Shown one piece after another: positions 44,350-59,329 of a stretch of DNA of 64,000 nt. A program made the translations under genes and the position numbers. Source of the DNA: Echinococcus granulosus (Eukaryota > Platyhelminthes > Cestoda > Cyclophyllidea > Taeniidae); NCBI RefSeq assembly GCF_000524195.1, contig NW_020170455.1, positions 39,432 through 103,431 on the forward strand, read 5' to 3'. The notes below the pieces were generated by a model. It ran no database searches, had not been told where the DNA came from, and saw nothing but the letters and a program-made list of their open reading frames with translations. Position 1 is the stretch's first letter; each line of letters starts with the position of its first letter.

Positions 44350-47300
44350 ACGGATAGCAGAGTGTGGTAAGAAACTTCAGACTGCGGATCGAGTATGCAT
44401 CAGTAATGAGTTTGAAATCTCCGTCATCACTTTTCTCCTAATTTACCTTAAAAAAGGTGAACAAACATCCTGACGGGTGGTACCTTAAAACTGACAATGT
44501 TCCATTTTTTCAGTAAATACCGATTTGTCCTGAAAACTAATATCTCAGAAGTGGATAAAATATTAATACTTAACTTATAAATGAATTTTAATAGTGTTTA
44601 TGAATAAATAAATAATTTCATTGTCCTTATTCTTTAGCCAAAAGTGTTTTTTCTTGCTTAAATCAGTTGTTATTATTCACGTCGGTCTCTATGTATACTG
44701 ATATAGGCAGAAAAAGGCGATTTTTATGGTTCATTTTCATAACGTATCACTTAGTTATAATAAAAAGCCTTCTTTGGAAAAAAAATGCTCTCTGGACAAG
44801 ACACTTTTGAATATGTAAGGTGTTTTTCCTTCATAAAAGTATCGGGCAACCAAGTGATCGCCCGATTTCCTGCAATAAAAGAATAGCTCAAAAGGTTGAT
44901 TAGGTCAAATGTTTGCTTTATAAGTCACGTCAGAGAGGACTAAAACAACTTTAGACTTTCATCTTGACTTACTTAAGAGGTGAGTACTTTCCTATTCTAA
45001 TCAGAAGTAGACAGCGATGCACCACTGAGGCAACTGAACGGGGAAGTAAAACCATTTTCGAGTGGAATGCTGAATGACCACGCGCTGTGTACTTTTTAAG
45101 CGTCCCACTGGAGATTGGGCAAACAGTTTCTGTAGCTGCGATCTTCGTTGGGCAGAGAAGTCTGATTCACCTCCACCAGCCATCCATATGACGAGAGGAT
45201 TCAAAGTAACTCGAGGACGGAGGAGGGCACAATAGGGAGATGAGTCGCAGTAGAATGTATTTTATGGGTTCCTAGAAGTCACAAGACTCGGTGTTGTAAA
45301 CCACACTTAAATTCGGCAAGAGTCTTCTAGTCTGTTGTTGTCATGACCCAATCAACTTGCAATTTGGCCTTGAAGATTTCAAGCATTAAGTTAGAGGCTA
45401 CTTAATAAAGCTCAAAAGTGTGCGTCTGATTGCTTAATTTAGGAGTGTTTTACTCAATAAGTTCTTTTCAAGTAAGGTGAAACATAGATAGGCCCCCCTT
45501 TTAATAGCACAGTGGTAAATGCTAAATTATTTGCCTCTTAACCCCTCATCGGACACAGGCATTGGGGAGTGATTACAACAGACCTGATGCTAATTGCTTC
45601 AGCTACCTGGCTTTTAATCGGAAAAATAATCTCCGTAGTGGAGGACCATGACTTTACTAGTGTATGAAACTCATAATTCACAAGATCATCACCACTTTGT
45701 GATCCGACCAGACCATTAGTGAAACGCTGATTCACGTCGCAGTAATTCAAACGCATTGCCCTTTCTAAAAGTGGGAAAGAACTTGAAGGCAAGTTTAAAT
45801 CAGGTAATTTTTATCACCCATTTCCATGAGCACAACTTAGTGGTGATTTGATGTATAAAGTAGACGGGGAAAATTCGTGGTGGTTAAATATTTAAAAAGT
45901 GGAGGCAAAGTTGCTTAAACAAGTGGACCGCGCTTTTGGAACTTAAGTGTCTCAGGTGAATTTATGGGTGAAAATCCATTAACAGGCAAGAAAAACTCTA
46001 CACCCAAATGTCTACTCGTAAAGTTTATCTGATCTTCGTGTCAAACGCTTAAGAGTTACAAACCGAAAATACAATCATCGTTAAACGCCTGTTTCGGGGC
46101 AATTTTTCCAGCTAATCCCAAAAGACATACTAAATGCACTGGCTACAGAGCGTTGGCTCATCTTGAGCTGCACAAGACAAGCGAACCCCCTCAATGCAGT
46201 TCACAGCGGAGGTGAAGGCCTGGATCACTCCCAAATCCGCTAAAGGCATGACCGAATTCGGGACCAAAAGGATTAAATTTTGATGTTGGACTTAGAGAGC
46301 CAAACACTGGAAGCCCAGAGTACGAAAACAGAGCGGGTGAGCTATGACACAGCGCGACATTCTTCTGCTAGCCACCACTTTGATGCCATGGCACAGCGTC
46401 CACGTCATCTCTCCGCACATTTAGACCATAACATTCTACAACCTCTTTGGGAGTGTACAGAGAGTTTACCTACCTTCCAAAAATGGTTCAACAATAATCT
46501 CTCACAAAACCTCAGACATTTTCAGGGCAATTCTATTTGGTTCACGACACAAACAAAGCAGTTGGGATTTAACAATGAGCTGTAAAGATACTCTAATTAT
46601 GTTTGCAGACTGGAATTGTTAAAACAGATCATAGATTTGATAAAAAACTTGCGCCAGTAATACAAATTCACCAGGCATTATTTTAAATAACACTTGTTTC
46701 CACTTTTATGCCTAACAAATAACTAAGAAGTTGAGAGCACAAATTTTAAGATTTTTATTAAAACATTTCAAAAAAACTCCTGCGAAATAAGTCATATTTT
46801 GGGGCGACTTTCTCGGTATGAGATCTTTAATTGATGAGTTCATTCCAGATCACTAAAACTGCGATTTCGATGGTGAATACAATATTAATGATGACAACCG
46901 CGAAGCAGCTAGTAAATGCTAAAGTCATTTTTAAAAACATGATTTTATTTAAAAGGACTATTTGCGCCAACTAATTTGTTATTTTAAATGGCGAAATGTA
47001 AAAGCTGGAAAATACCGTTTCAAAACGATTTCTTAAATATGCAGGAGGCTGTTGAATTTTCGTGCTAATATGTGCATAGGATCGTAGAAGGCGGGTAGTG
47101 ATGGTAAATGGGTTCGGTAATGGGAAAGACAGTAAAAATCCAAACTGTAAGTCAACTATTCAGTGGTGGAATACCTACCCCAGTGAAAGAGTATCCGGAG
47201 CTGCTGTCATTTTACCTTCCTTTAGACGTTTTCCAACAATTCATCTAAAAAAAGCAATGAAGGTTAAGAGTTCTCCTTTAAAGGGGATTTCTTGATAACT

Positions 47301-50300
47301 GTGTTACTGTATAGAACAAATAGCCGCATAGAAGAAACTCACTCCATCCCGAGTTATGCAGGAAGGAGCTGCGCTTACTGTAAACACATGGAACCGGAGG
47401 CAGGGGTGGCAAGAATTCGCTTTTGGTTGAACCGTAGGAGCCAAAGCCAAACCCGCTTTCTAGTGATTCAGTGTATTCACTGTCTCGCAGTTTAAGTGTC
47501 TGGTGCTACTGCCCGAAACTAAGGCAAACTTCATCAACCTATGTTTTGTCCATTCGTCAATACCACATCCAATGGCCGGTTCGTGCACTGATCCTCTTTT
47601 TAATCCTACGTGAGCATTTTAAGCTTCCTTCCAGTGAACATATTTTATTTGCTATTTTAAAAGCCAGTGGGATTAGAATAAATGCTGTTTTGGACATTTG
47701 TGGGAGAACTTGGATAAACAAGTAAATGGTCTATCTAACAAAAAAATATGCGACTTAGCAAAACAATTGACCGACAAATAGCAAGCTTCCGACATTTAAA
47801 GACATTTCAACTTAAAAGGGAAGGGAATTAAACGTCCTCTGGCACTTTGTCGTCGCAGAAGTCGTTACAAGGCGCGCCAGTCTAAAATCAAGACTTATTG
47901 TTGACGCAATAAATGGCTGAGGCTGTAGCCTCAGCCAGATTGGCATGTCACCAAGACCTGGTGCAGGTTCTAGCCCCAGCGCTGTTCCCGCGGTTGCCTT
48001 TGAACATGCAGCTGTTTCGGTCATCTAAACGTTGCTGGTGTTGTCAACCCGACAACAAGTCACCAGGGCTTGTTATTACACATCCACAGAGGTCCAACGC
48101 ACTTGGCCTTAAAGCCAGCATTGCATATTGTCCAACCCACTCCATTTTATTCGAAATATCGTCACATCAGGTACCTGTATTAAGGAAGGGGAATTTACTG
48201 GATTCTCACAACTCCACTATCAACAAACACACTTTAGGTGAAAAAATAATCCTTTCTCATCATTCCGTTCTCATCGCAGTGCTGTTTAGCAGCCCTTCAC
48301 TCAGCGCTTAGGTCTGGTGTTGCCTCAGTTGTTCCTTTTAATCCAGTCCACTAGCCGCTACTGCCGAGTTAGCTTTCTGAGCCTTTAGTGGAGCCGGAAT
48401 AAGGCATTCCAATAGAATGATTCGCTTCTGGTTGAAGATTCTGATATGACCAGAAGGCAATGCCACCAGTTTAGAAGTGGTGAAGTATCAGATAGTCAAA
48501 TATAATCAAACATTTGATCACGTCCTACAGATGACATCTAGTCGAAGAAACACTGATTGAATTTTCTGACTCACAAATTATGCTTTATTTCTGGATTAAA
48601 AATTTCGTTAACAGTCTAAATCCCCTGGATCTCCATTTACTTCCTCCGTGGAGAACGATGGGGTTCCCTATGTGGCGAGTTTAGTCTACTATGGTCTCTT
48701 GCCGCCTAAGATGCGTATTTAAACAAGTTATTTAGTATAAAATCTAGTACCGAGTCAAGCAAAAGTCAGTAACCCCTAAAAGTGATCGAAACATGCAGAA
48801 CACTTGATTGATATCCACGGCATCATTAAGAAGGCAGGTTCATGTTATTTCTACGATTAGTGTACTAGTTAATGCTCACTTTGTTTGACTGAAAACGCAT
48901 TTTCTTAATATGTCTTTTAAATGGCAGGGGTTAGATTACGCCGCCCATCCCCTCCTTACCGAAGAAATCGTTACTTTCATTTTACGTGACAAGAGTCATC
49001 TCACTTCCAAATTACTTGGTTTGCAATACAAAGCTACGTACATAAATAATTAGAGTTCAACAAAATAAAATACACCCCTGTAAGGGTACACCACTGGATA
49101 AATGTGAAGAGGACAAGGAAAAATCGCATTGAAAATGGCGTTTGAAGGAAAGAAGCTCCGGAGACAGCACCAAACAAAGGGCCTAAAACGACGAAGGCTC
49201 TATATGAGGCAAGATTCTGTGGATAGACCTATTAGGTACAGCAGTTCACTAATTTTTGACCACTAAATGGGGCGCTTTTTTTCTCTGAAGCATGTTAAAT
49301 GGTCTAGTTCGATGACTGTTAACAAAATTTAACTGGCCCAAGTTAATTGGTTTTGTCATTATTTAAATCAACCCTTTAAGTTAAATGATGTTTAAATTAT
49401 GTTACGAGAAAGTGATATTTTAACTTTTTGACATATTCAACACTTAAATATTTGAACTCTGAAATGAGACTGTAAAGTATTCCATCTTGAAGAGTTTATC
49501 CTCCTTGATGTTCTGACAGGAATCGTGCCAGTATTCGTGCTCAAATATAAGTAGTTCCTACCGGACTCGCTATTTCACGGAGTGGCCCAATCGCCCAGGT
49601 TGTTTCTTGGCCTAATAGTATTTTGTAAGGAAATGTTAAAACTATGTGATAAAACCCCTCCAAGAAGTTGGTTTCTAAACCCTAAGCCTAGGGCAGCCCT
49701 CACAATTCGACCTTTAGCATTCACAATCACCTTCCTTGTATTCACTTTACCCAGCTTGGCGACGTCTTCAACTTCCACTGTTGTTAGAATTTGATTGACT
49801 GGTGCATACCTTTGTTACCCACATCAGTGTTAACCTTTTTTCCTCTCCTAATTTTTGAGTTTCAGCCCCTGCTCATCTGGCCAATTTCACGACACCTTAG
49901 GTACTCAGTTAAGATGGTGGTGGTAATTTTGGAGGAGGGTAAATAATGCTTCTGACCTCCCGTAGAATAAGCTTCCAATCCAAAATCATTTTACTACAAT
50001 TTTTTCATTTAGATTTAAAACTTCTTTAAAAATTTGGATTTCATTAAGGTAAAGTGAAAGCAGGAAAGGCAAAGTGTCTTATAACTTCCCTCCACCACTG
50101 GCATTTCTTTGGGGCATCAACCGGTTCTACACTGGAATTGTGAGCAGAAAGACTACCGAGAGCAACTCTAAAGCTAAGAATCTCTCATGCAGTCGTCTTA
50201 TAATGCCTTGGGAGTTCGGAATTGGGGATAGAGTGCTGGCTTCGGCGATTATCCATCGACTATTGTTTCCTTGCTCCAGATTCATTAGCACCATGATGAA

Positions 50301-51303
50301 CAAGAGTGTTGGTAAAAAAGGGTGCTTTTTTATTCCCTCTGTATTTCGGGGAAATTTTTAAGAATTTCCTCAGATAAATATCAGTGCCGTGGGCGTTTTG
50401 TAGACATGCTTACCGATTGGGCGTTGTGCGAAACACTTCAGTCATTTAAAAGTACACATATGCAAGTACTTTAGAAAAACTTGTTCAACAAAAATAGCTG
50501 AAGGACGTTAAATGTAATTGTCAGTAAATACGCAAGGTATCCGGAGTGCTAAGTGGATCGTTTGGAGTGATGCCTCGTCATTACAAGTAAATAGGACTTT
50601 TCTGACGCCTTCAAACATAGCAAAACGGATTCGTGACGTAGATGAGCCAGAATCACACTTATTGGGTCCAACTCATTATTTATGATACGAGGGCGTCAGT
50701 AAAGGGTACCATGCCAGTGACACAATGGCGCATGCAGGTCAGGTTTGCCAAAAATTGGCAACCTTATTGGCCATCCAGCAGAGCCTGCCAGCTCTACTTT
50801 CGCCACTTGAGGAGCTAATGGCCTTTCTCAATGCACCATTAACTGCTTACTTCCATTCTTTAAGCAACATCAGTTGAGAGCAGAGTGAATTAACGGTTTA
50901 GTGCCCCCGTGGACAGCAAATTCTGTCTTTTACCGGCATAAAAACAAGGAACCTACACCTAGATACCACTTAGGTTAGTTAAGGAGGATCGTTCCGCATT
51001 TTCTTAATAATATAACCCACTTTTTATTCGTTCATTAACAGTCTTATTTAAAATGACGGTTTTATTTTTCTGCCTCTGCCATTCACTTTAGAAAAAGGCT
51101 TCCCTGCTTATCAAAAATGATTCGAGAAAGTTAAACTGCAGTTTCCTTCAAATTTTCTGCTGAAACCCCCTCTAAACACAAACAATTTTTCCTTTGGTAC
51201 ATACGCTATTGACCAAAACTAATTTTGCAACAGAGGTGCTTCGATTTTAAAAACTAATTGGCCGTCAATCATGGCCTCTTACGGAAGGCCTTCAAAAAGC
51301 TAG

Positions 51304-51380
51304 CAACAGGACCAGGAAACTGTAGGCGCCAAAGATAGGCCCTACTGCCACGCGGAAGTACAAACAGCGTAGGTGTCGCA
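51304..51380 (+). repeat. Short repeat family, copy 1
   Basis: Closely matches 51645-51716: both carry GGACC(A/G)GGAAA, TGTAGGCGCCAAAG and GGAAGTACAAAC. More diverged relatives appear near 51891-51920, 54530-54640, 59330-59420 and 59525-59600 (GGAAGTATAAAGG, GGCATACAGAA). No protein frame is conserved among copies. Confidence 0.6.
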
Positions 51381-51644
51381 CTTCCTAGATTTGCATTTCT
51401 GTAACAGAGCAAAACTTCGTACGACATTTGGAAGATGGGCTTAAGAATCTGGTTATACCACACGATTCATCATCGAACAAAATTTGCTTGGGTGTCTTCC
51501 ATCCTATTTCAGTATGGAAAGGAGGTTTCTAAAACTCACTGAGGCCCTAAAGCTTGAAAAATTTTTTCAAAATCCATTTGCACATCCGGTCCGTAGGTAT
51601 TCATATCTCTCCATAAAATAAAAAGAAGTTTTATTACTGACGTG

Positions 51645-51716
51645 CAGCAGGACCGGGAAATTGTAGGCGCCAAAGGCAAGCCCTCCTGCCAGGTGGAAGT
51701 ACAAACTGTGTAGGTA
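51645..51716 (+). repeat. Short repeat family, copy 2
   Basis: Direct repeat of 51304-51380, about 340 bases apart, with most bases identical by eye. Confidence 0.6.
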
Positions 51717-54700
51717 GAAGTATATTTAAAAAAAATAGTCAAATGTTGCGTACTACCTGGTAATCATGAAGAGTACTAAAGTCAATTTCTAAGTACTTCT
51801 GGTGTTTTTGCCCTTTAATACCCAAATCAGCTACCGGGCATTTCGATTGTTAATAAATCAGATTTGTTGCTCATCGAAGCCATTTGGAGAAGGCTAGCAA
51901 CAAGGCAGGCCTCAGACAGGTTTTAACTTTCAGTGCGAGTAACCGCAATAACCACCATCCGTGTCTTGAGAAGGAGCGGTTGACACTTATAATGACGTGA
52001 GAGGATCAAGTTACCATGGTATAGCAGAGACCACATTATTAAACACCTTGTGCTTTAAGATTAAAAGCGCTGCAAAATAAAAAATTTTAGCTTTCTTGTT
52101 AAAATTGCTGCCAAAATAAAATATCAGAATTACGAAAGTTTAGGAAATAATTTCCGAATTACATTACCGTTCATGAAAAGCCGGAATTTTAGTTTTACAA
52201 ACGAAACTGAAAGAAAAAAGTCAATACCTGGGGAGGAGATTCAGCACAGATATGTCAGCACGGCTGAACCACCCTGAGGCATTGTGGTTCAAATTATCGT
52301 TAACCTTAAAAACTTATTTATTTAGGCTAACTACTCAAAACCGAAATTATTCCCTATTCTCTACACCGTTGGCAAAACCAGACAAATTTGAGCGCTAGCC
52401 TCACGTCAGTTTCACGTCCAGCAATGAGAACGTTGTGCTGTGAACCACGAATCACCATGGTCTGGATCGTCAATAGCAGGCGAACGGATGGCTGTCTCAG
52501 TAGCCTTTGTCCGATTACTGAGCCTCGAAATGTCTCCGAATCGCACAAACTATGCATGAAGTCTTCTGCGCAGGCTCGCATCGCATGCCTTCGTTCCCAT
52601 TTTCATGATTAATTGTCCGGACCAGGCTGGTCTACGACGCATGCACCGACCACTGGGGCCTGTAATGCAGCCATAAGTGAAAGCTTCTTCATAGCTTTCA
52701 AATTAAGAGGAAGAGTTCCATGTCAACGCCTTATGTATTGCAATTCGAATATCTTTCGTGACCAGCACAAAATTTTGGTAGTGCATTTAAAATGTCTTCC
52801 ATTTAGGAAATAGAAATCTCAATCCCTAAAATACGTGGTAAGCATAAAATAATAACAACAAAATATATTTTGCTGCAGTTCCTTTTCTTGGCTATAAGTT
52901 GGCAGTAATGGGATAATTTCGCAGCTCTGGGGACAGGGCATACAGTAAATAGCTTCTCCCTACGCCATGGGCAATTCTAAATCTAAATTAATTAGGGCTA
53001 GGGGTTCATGAGGGTAGGGCGACTTCCTTATCCACCCACTCAGCCCAGCTTAAAAGGAGGCCACCAGAATAGTCCACATGATGTGGTGATTTAGACGGAC
53101 ACAAAAGTTCTCTGTCTTAAAGGCTGTCCCCACCGCTTTGCAAGCCAACCCAAATGGGCGTTACTCATTTCGGTTAGCTTTTATCTTAAAGAATGTCTGT
53201 GTGCGGAAGCAGATAACACTGCCCAGAAATGGCTTCCGGAACTGGAAATGTCAGGAATAACTTTCAACAGTATTGAACATGGCTTGTGCAGCCACCTGTT
53301 TGCCAGCCTATCATCTGGTGAGGAGGAGTTGGAATAGCTGACCAAATTAATCCCAATCACATATTATCCATAAATAGATGATGATAGGGTTAATAAATAA
53401 TCACCTTTTTGTCAAAAAATTGGGGCTGGGAAGGATTTGTCACCTGGATAATGCCTCTGGTGATGTGATGGGAATGAGCATGTCGCCAATCAGCCTCTAT
53501 CTATCTCATACCTCTAAAACAGGCATCACTTCATCCCCAGAAGACTCCTAATGTTGTTTAATATATGTGAAAAGTCAGTAATTGGGACAAAAGCCTTGCC
53601 TCGTACCACGAAAAGTATCTGTAAGAAAATCTTAAGGCCAGGACAGGAAATGCTCCTCCATCCTTCTTACTTCCTTGCTGATATCCCCTTTAGTGATGAC
53701 TATCACCTTCCCTTGGTGATAAAATATAGAATATAATCAACAACTGGAAATAAAATTGGTAAGACTGAATTGTTTGCTTCTGGAAATCAAATGTTTTGTG
53801 TGAGTAGACTTTACAGGATCGTGAAGTCCCCAACGCCTTCCTCGGTTCACATCCCGCTTTGGCCACCACAACGCAATTGGTGCTGTAGGAAAGACATTTA
53901 CGAACTAATCAGCCACATCAGTCACTAAATTTGTGTGGAAGTGAGAGGATATTTGGCTGAAACGTTATTAGTCTTTCTTGGCAATTCCGCTAGATCTAAA
54001 GCATCATCCTGTTAAGGAAGTGTATTAGAGAAAGAGGAACGTTGTGATCATCTTGTGTGACTTAACAGCAAAGTCGTTTAGTAAAAGACGGTGCTAAAAA
54101 TAGTTATGTGGAGAAAAGTTTTATTGCCTGGTTCTATGTACCACGCTGTTTTTACTACCAAGCTGCCCTGTCATGCCTATCAGAGTTCCATCCAGCCAGT
54201 AGAGAGGTGGGAGGTATTTTGTGTGCTCACCTTGTCGATATCTTCATAAGGATATCACGGGCTGCTCCAAGGGCACTTCCCGGATGATACACGGCCAGAG
54301 TCACTTCATTTGTTAATGGCTTTCCTTTAGAACACGGGACAAGGGTAGATGTCATTTCCAACACTTCTATTAAGAGTTGCCACCGATCCTTCCATTCGTA
54401 GCGTAACCTTTTTCCTTCGCTTTAAGGTTTAGCATTCAGTAATAAAAACCAAAGCAGATGTCCTTTCCGCTGCCACCGATACAGAGCCTCGAGACTTCCC
54501 GTAAGACAAAAGAAATTATAATACTGGCACAGAAAATGTGTTAGTAACGTGCAGAAGGATTGGAGGGCTACACTGACAGCTCGAAAGCCACGCTAAGTAA
54601 TAGAATTTCAATGGTGAATCCATTGGTGCCCACGTAACCAAAACGAATAAATAAACCATTGGTCGATGCATTGCAATTAGCGATGAAGTAATTTAATCAG

Positions 54701-55773
54701 CATTTTTAAAAAAAGGGTTGTTTGCTTTAGCTGCCTCTGCAGTGATTGGTTTGTATTAGTAACAAAGGATTCTTGCAAAACGCCCGTTTAAAGAGAAGTC
54801 AAAGGCTTCAAGCAAAACTGCTGTCGAATTAAAGTGCTGCTGTCCGGCTCGCTAAATGGCTGTGATGCCGCAATGCATGTGGTGAAGAGAGCTTCAGAAC
54901 CATTAAGCGTGACTAGAATGACTGTTTGACAGGACTGGGAATACGTCTAATCCACCCGTGAAGCCGAGTTTTCCTAGTTGTATAGTTGCTCCGTGCGCAT
55001 GCATTCTTCATTCTCCGCGAATCGACGTGTTTTGGCAATCTGCCCACACCTTTATTCTTCCCTTTTACATATCATTTCACCTTATAACGTCGTCAAAGGA
55101 GACTTGAAGACTAACTTCAGCTTCAGTGGAAAGTAAATCCGGTTCAAAAAACCAAATCCTAACTATGGAAGCTTGATGTAGACACTGTTCGTCAGGAAAG
55201 AAGGTATCCACTGTGAATGACTGATTCTGTGGAGTTTGGCAAGGAGAAGGTCATAGAACCCAGATATGAGATAGGTAACACCCCCAGTAAGAAAAAAGAA
55301 ACCTAATACGAACAAATTAAGGCAACTTTTTGTAACCTTTTTGAACAGTGGACGCACCGATTTATCACCTAAACTGAGGTCAACTCCTCCTCTTTCCACT
55401 GCTGCGCCAGCTGTAGTATGTCATTCGAATTTCAAACACTTCTAATCAAATTAGTCTCTCATTCTTGTTGACCACCTGACAAAGAATGCCGCATCCTAGA
55501 ATTCCCTAATTAATATAAAATATGCCAACTCTGCTTACTGCAAACTTGCAGCATCAATTTTGACCCTGCCTCATTACTGGGTAAAATATCAGACTTCTGG
55601 AGCTGAGGCGGAAGCGTGACCATGCAGTTATGCAGAGCCTCCACAATCTCTCTGCTGCAGTCAGTTACTTTTCAGGCCAGGTAATCACATCACCCCCACT
55701 GTAGGCACTACTTAATCAATGTAAGCGTTATCCCCCTTGCAAAGGAAGAAGGCGCAAAAAGGACGGTAGGGAT

Positions 55774-55873
55774 NNNNNNNNNNNNNNNNNNNNNNNNNNN
55801 NNNNNNNNNNNNNNNNNNNNNNNNNNNNNNNNNNNNNNNNNNNNNNNNNNNNNNNNNNNNNNNNNNNNNNNNN
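55774..55873. other. Assembly gap (100 N)
   Basis: A run of exactly 100 N in the upstream non-coding region. Its flanks are not duplicated. The open frame that appears to span it is an artefact. Confidence 0.99.
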
Positions 55874-56939
55874 TTTCCACAACATAAAGTGGCTGCTTAA
55901 TGGTCTACTCGTGTTGCGTACTCGCCTAGTGGTATTCCTCTCGGTGTTAGGAACTGACAGTCTAATGCAAATAATAACAGAGGGAATCAGTTTCCACCAA
56001 CCGTATACAACATAGATGTTGTCATGGAGATGAGAATTACAAGCTAATCTGAGATACCTGCAGATGAGCCGGAAATGAATCGCAAGAGGATGGAGAAATC
56101 GAATGGGCGAGGATGAAGAGTAGGACATGACGATGTTTTCATCTGTCTAGTTCAAAACTTGAAGCTTAGTGGAGATGGAGGATACCAACGAGTTGACCGG
56201 TTGCTGTGGCCAATTGTAGCGTCGCCTTCTGGCTTGTCAAACAATCAAATAAACTCAAAATGTAAACTAGAGCATTGCCAGGACTATAGTATTATTTTTA
56301 CGGGGAATCTAGCACTGGTAATTAACGCAATTGTATGGAAAGTAGACGATGGACATAGTGAGTAGGCCAAGTTGTTTCCATTTGCCTACCTCTTAAAGGT
56401 TGCAGCTGCTACAGATTCTTGGATCTCTTGGCATTTTAGGAGCTTCTATAAGATCTCCTGGAGATGAAATTAACTAATCTGAAAGAGTTTATTTCTTCTC
56501 CATTCCAATTCATTGTCTTAAACGCAATTGTTTTTTCTTTTGAAAGATGAGAACATAAAAAAGTCCTTCATCCGCATCCTAATCCCGGAAGTGTCAAAGC
56601 AGAATGATTTTTTTATTGTTTTGAGGAATTGTCCCCAAGATATGCACAAAATATAGTACATTTGAAGCCACCATACTTATGAAAGCTCATTCTAGCAGTT
56701 TGTTGATTCTCTGACTATATCACTTCAAGTCATGGGAATGAGCACATCTGTGCTGTCATCGAGACAAACATACCACTGACAATGACCGTTTAGAAAATGA
56801 TACAAGTAATTCTTCTTGTGTCATAAAGAGGATATACAAAGACTGCAAATTCAGACTATTTACCTCGCAATACTTTCAAGTGGAAATGGGCAAATAGCAG
56901 CTGCGAGAAAAGACTACAAATGTGCCTCTCCCCTCAATC

Positions 56940-57284
56940 GGTTTTATATCATCATCTCTTCTCCACCGCTTGTGAGTTGAATAGGAGCAGTGGACGAAGA
57001 TTACGCCACCTTTCCTTCTTCCGATTTCAAAAGGAAAGTGTTCCAAAATTAGGGCATTTATTGACATGAGAGACGCTGACAGTAAGGGAGAGAATTTGCT
57101 GCTTCTGTGACTGTTGGTAGAAACTAAAAGGAGGAAAAAGCTCCTCATCTGATATAGTCTTTTGTTTGGGTTTATTCTTTACCGCGTCAATTAGTAAGTT
57201 AACATGGTTATACATATTGTCACAATGAGAACTTCCACCTCTTAATTTCAAACCAGCATTTTCAGTAGAGAATGGACTCATCAT
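56940..57284 (-). other. Unassigned coding-like region
   Basis: A minus-strand 85-codon frame starts MMSPFSTENAGLKLRGG at 57284. A strong acceptor (tttttcctccttttag) lies within it, opening a second frame that stays open to 56876. No family recognised. The two frames cannot be joined in one consistent model, so this is only a hint. Confidence 0.15.
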
Positions 57285-59329
57285 AAAAAGGATGACTTTT
57301 TGTTCATGGTATTTTATTAGGAAGAAATAGCTGACCCCTTAACCGTAGGCAAGACTTGCTGCCGATTCGCCGATCTGAGGATTCACTGAAGCTATATTTT
57401 GGCACTTCAATACAAAGTGGCTGACCCTTAATTTGCAGAAGGGCTGGATTGCAACAGACATGACTGGAAGACTAACGATGGAGAGTGAAGAGTTCACTTA
57501 TTCAGCAAACGTCAAATCCTTCATCTTTAAACTCCATAAATGCCATAGTTATACCTTGTGTAACAAATGAACACTTATACTACTTATAACACTTAAGCAT
57601 AGATATCGGAAAGTTTTCTGTCTTAGTTAAACGAGACAGGCTCATTTCCAGTTCTTTTTTTTTTCAACTTAAACATCCACAAACCTCCAATACACTGTAA
57701 GCCATCACTTCAGCAGCATTTACGAAGGCTAGGAGAACGGGTGATTGTAAGAGTTTGTTTTCCATGCAGCCAGGATGGCATTACGTTTGATCTCTCAAGA
57801 GGTATTCCAAATTAGAGGCTTAAAGCCTTTTCCTGCGCACAGAGGGTAAACTAATGAAGCTCCAAACCTTAATAATTAAACGATGGCATAAATTAGATAA
57901 TCGCATTAAAAGGTATGCTCATTTACTAGGGGGTAAGGTAAGCAAAACTTATCTGAGTCAAATAATGTCTGATAAATTTGTTCTAGAAATATTTTTTTAA
58001 GTTAAAGCAGAAGTCATTGTGTGTGGAACTATGGACTAGCTTCTTGCTAACTTCAAAGGGGAAAGAGGGTGAGGTGCTCTACCAAAGGAGGCGATGCGTC
58101 AGTCGCAAACCAGTGAGTGTTCCTTCTACTTGTCAATTCCAGTGGCCTAACAGATCAGGTTAAGGAGGCCAACATTATATCTTATAGGCACATAATGGCG
58201 GGATTATAAGCCACTAGGACATTTTTGCATCTCTGCAGATCTGTTTATTCGGTTGTCCGTCTCTTCCTTGTCGGTAATCCACTTCTGATTGGTTCCTAAC
58301 GCACCTGCTCGAAACAAAAACATTCCCTTTTGGATGGCAGCAAACTAGTGCTATGAAAGGTGCCCTTTTGAAAAAGCAAAATAACAGTGGAAGAAAAAAT
58401 GTGGGTAAAAAGAACCAAAAAATTCAAGGCCTGGTTTTTGTTCCACGTCTTTTACTTTGTCACCTTGAGATGTGCATGATAAAAGGGCGCTAACTTCAAA
58501 AGATTCTTAGCATTTGTTTTTGTTGGCAGGCTAATCCTTTCTCGGAGAGATGCAAGCTTGCATAAAATTTTACGTTTTTTCTACACTTTACTTAAAGTAA
58601 ACAAGAATGACAGACCTACCCACTCCCGTTTTTATCCCTCTCCTTCCTTTCATTCCTCAACTGCCTTTCTGATGCTGAGTGTGATTTTCTAGTACCAAAA
58701 GAAAGCATGACGAGTAACATCTCGTAAAGTACTATCTGGGAATGTAAACGGGATGAAAGAAGACAGGATTCCCTCTCTTTCATCCCACGAGAAATTTCCA
58801 CAAGGCGAGATAGATCTTGTGGTGTCTCGTTCTCTCGACTGGCTCTTGTACATCTCCAATTTGCGGTAAATTGAGCAGACATACCCCTGAGTAACCAAAA
58901 ATCTCCGAATAACCCTGCCTAGTGTCCGCCACCTACGAAACATGCGCGGTCTTTTAGGGACCGATGCCTGCCATAGAAGTGTAGAATACCATGAGAGGGT
59001 AATTTGGGGTAAAACTAGTGACAAGCTCTTCTATTCGGGGTTTAAGGATAAAATCCATTTTCATCCCAAGTCAGTCAATTTTTCAAACCTATTTTCATTT
59101 GGTAATGGAGGACACTTGGGATTCTCCTTCTTATAAGCTTCCCTCACGACCTCCCCAGTTGACGTAGGCGAAACAAACTGTCCCGCCGTTCCACCATCTC
59201 TCCATGATTGAAAATGTACTTGCCTTAACGAAGGAAATAAACTCAAAAATATCTTTTTATTTTATAAACGAATAAAGTCTAAAGCGTCTCAAATCTTTTT
59301 CGAAATCGAAAGCAATTATAAAGCTGGGA

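Noticed and set aside
45485..45560. tRNA-like 5' half (AATAGCACAGTGGTAAATGC)
   Set aside because: No matching B box or acceptor-stem pairing could be found. At most a tRNA-derived repeat or chance.
49575..49778. 67-codon minus-strand ORF starting MEVEDVAKLGKVNTRKVIVN
   Set aside because: Reads like protein over about 35 residues, but no family match or neighbouring exon was identified.
52354..52581. 75-codon minus-strand ORF starting MRACAEDFMHSLCDSETFRG
   Set aside because: It looks protein-like but matches no family I can name, and no flanking exons with consistent phase were found.
55712..56128. 138-codon frame spanning the N gap
   Set aside because: Its continuity depends on 100 unknown bases. 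Neither side resembles a known protein.
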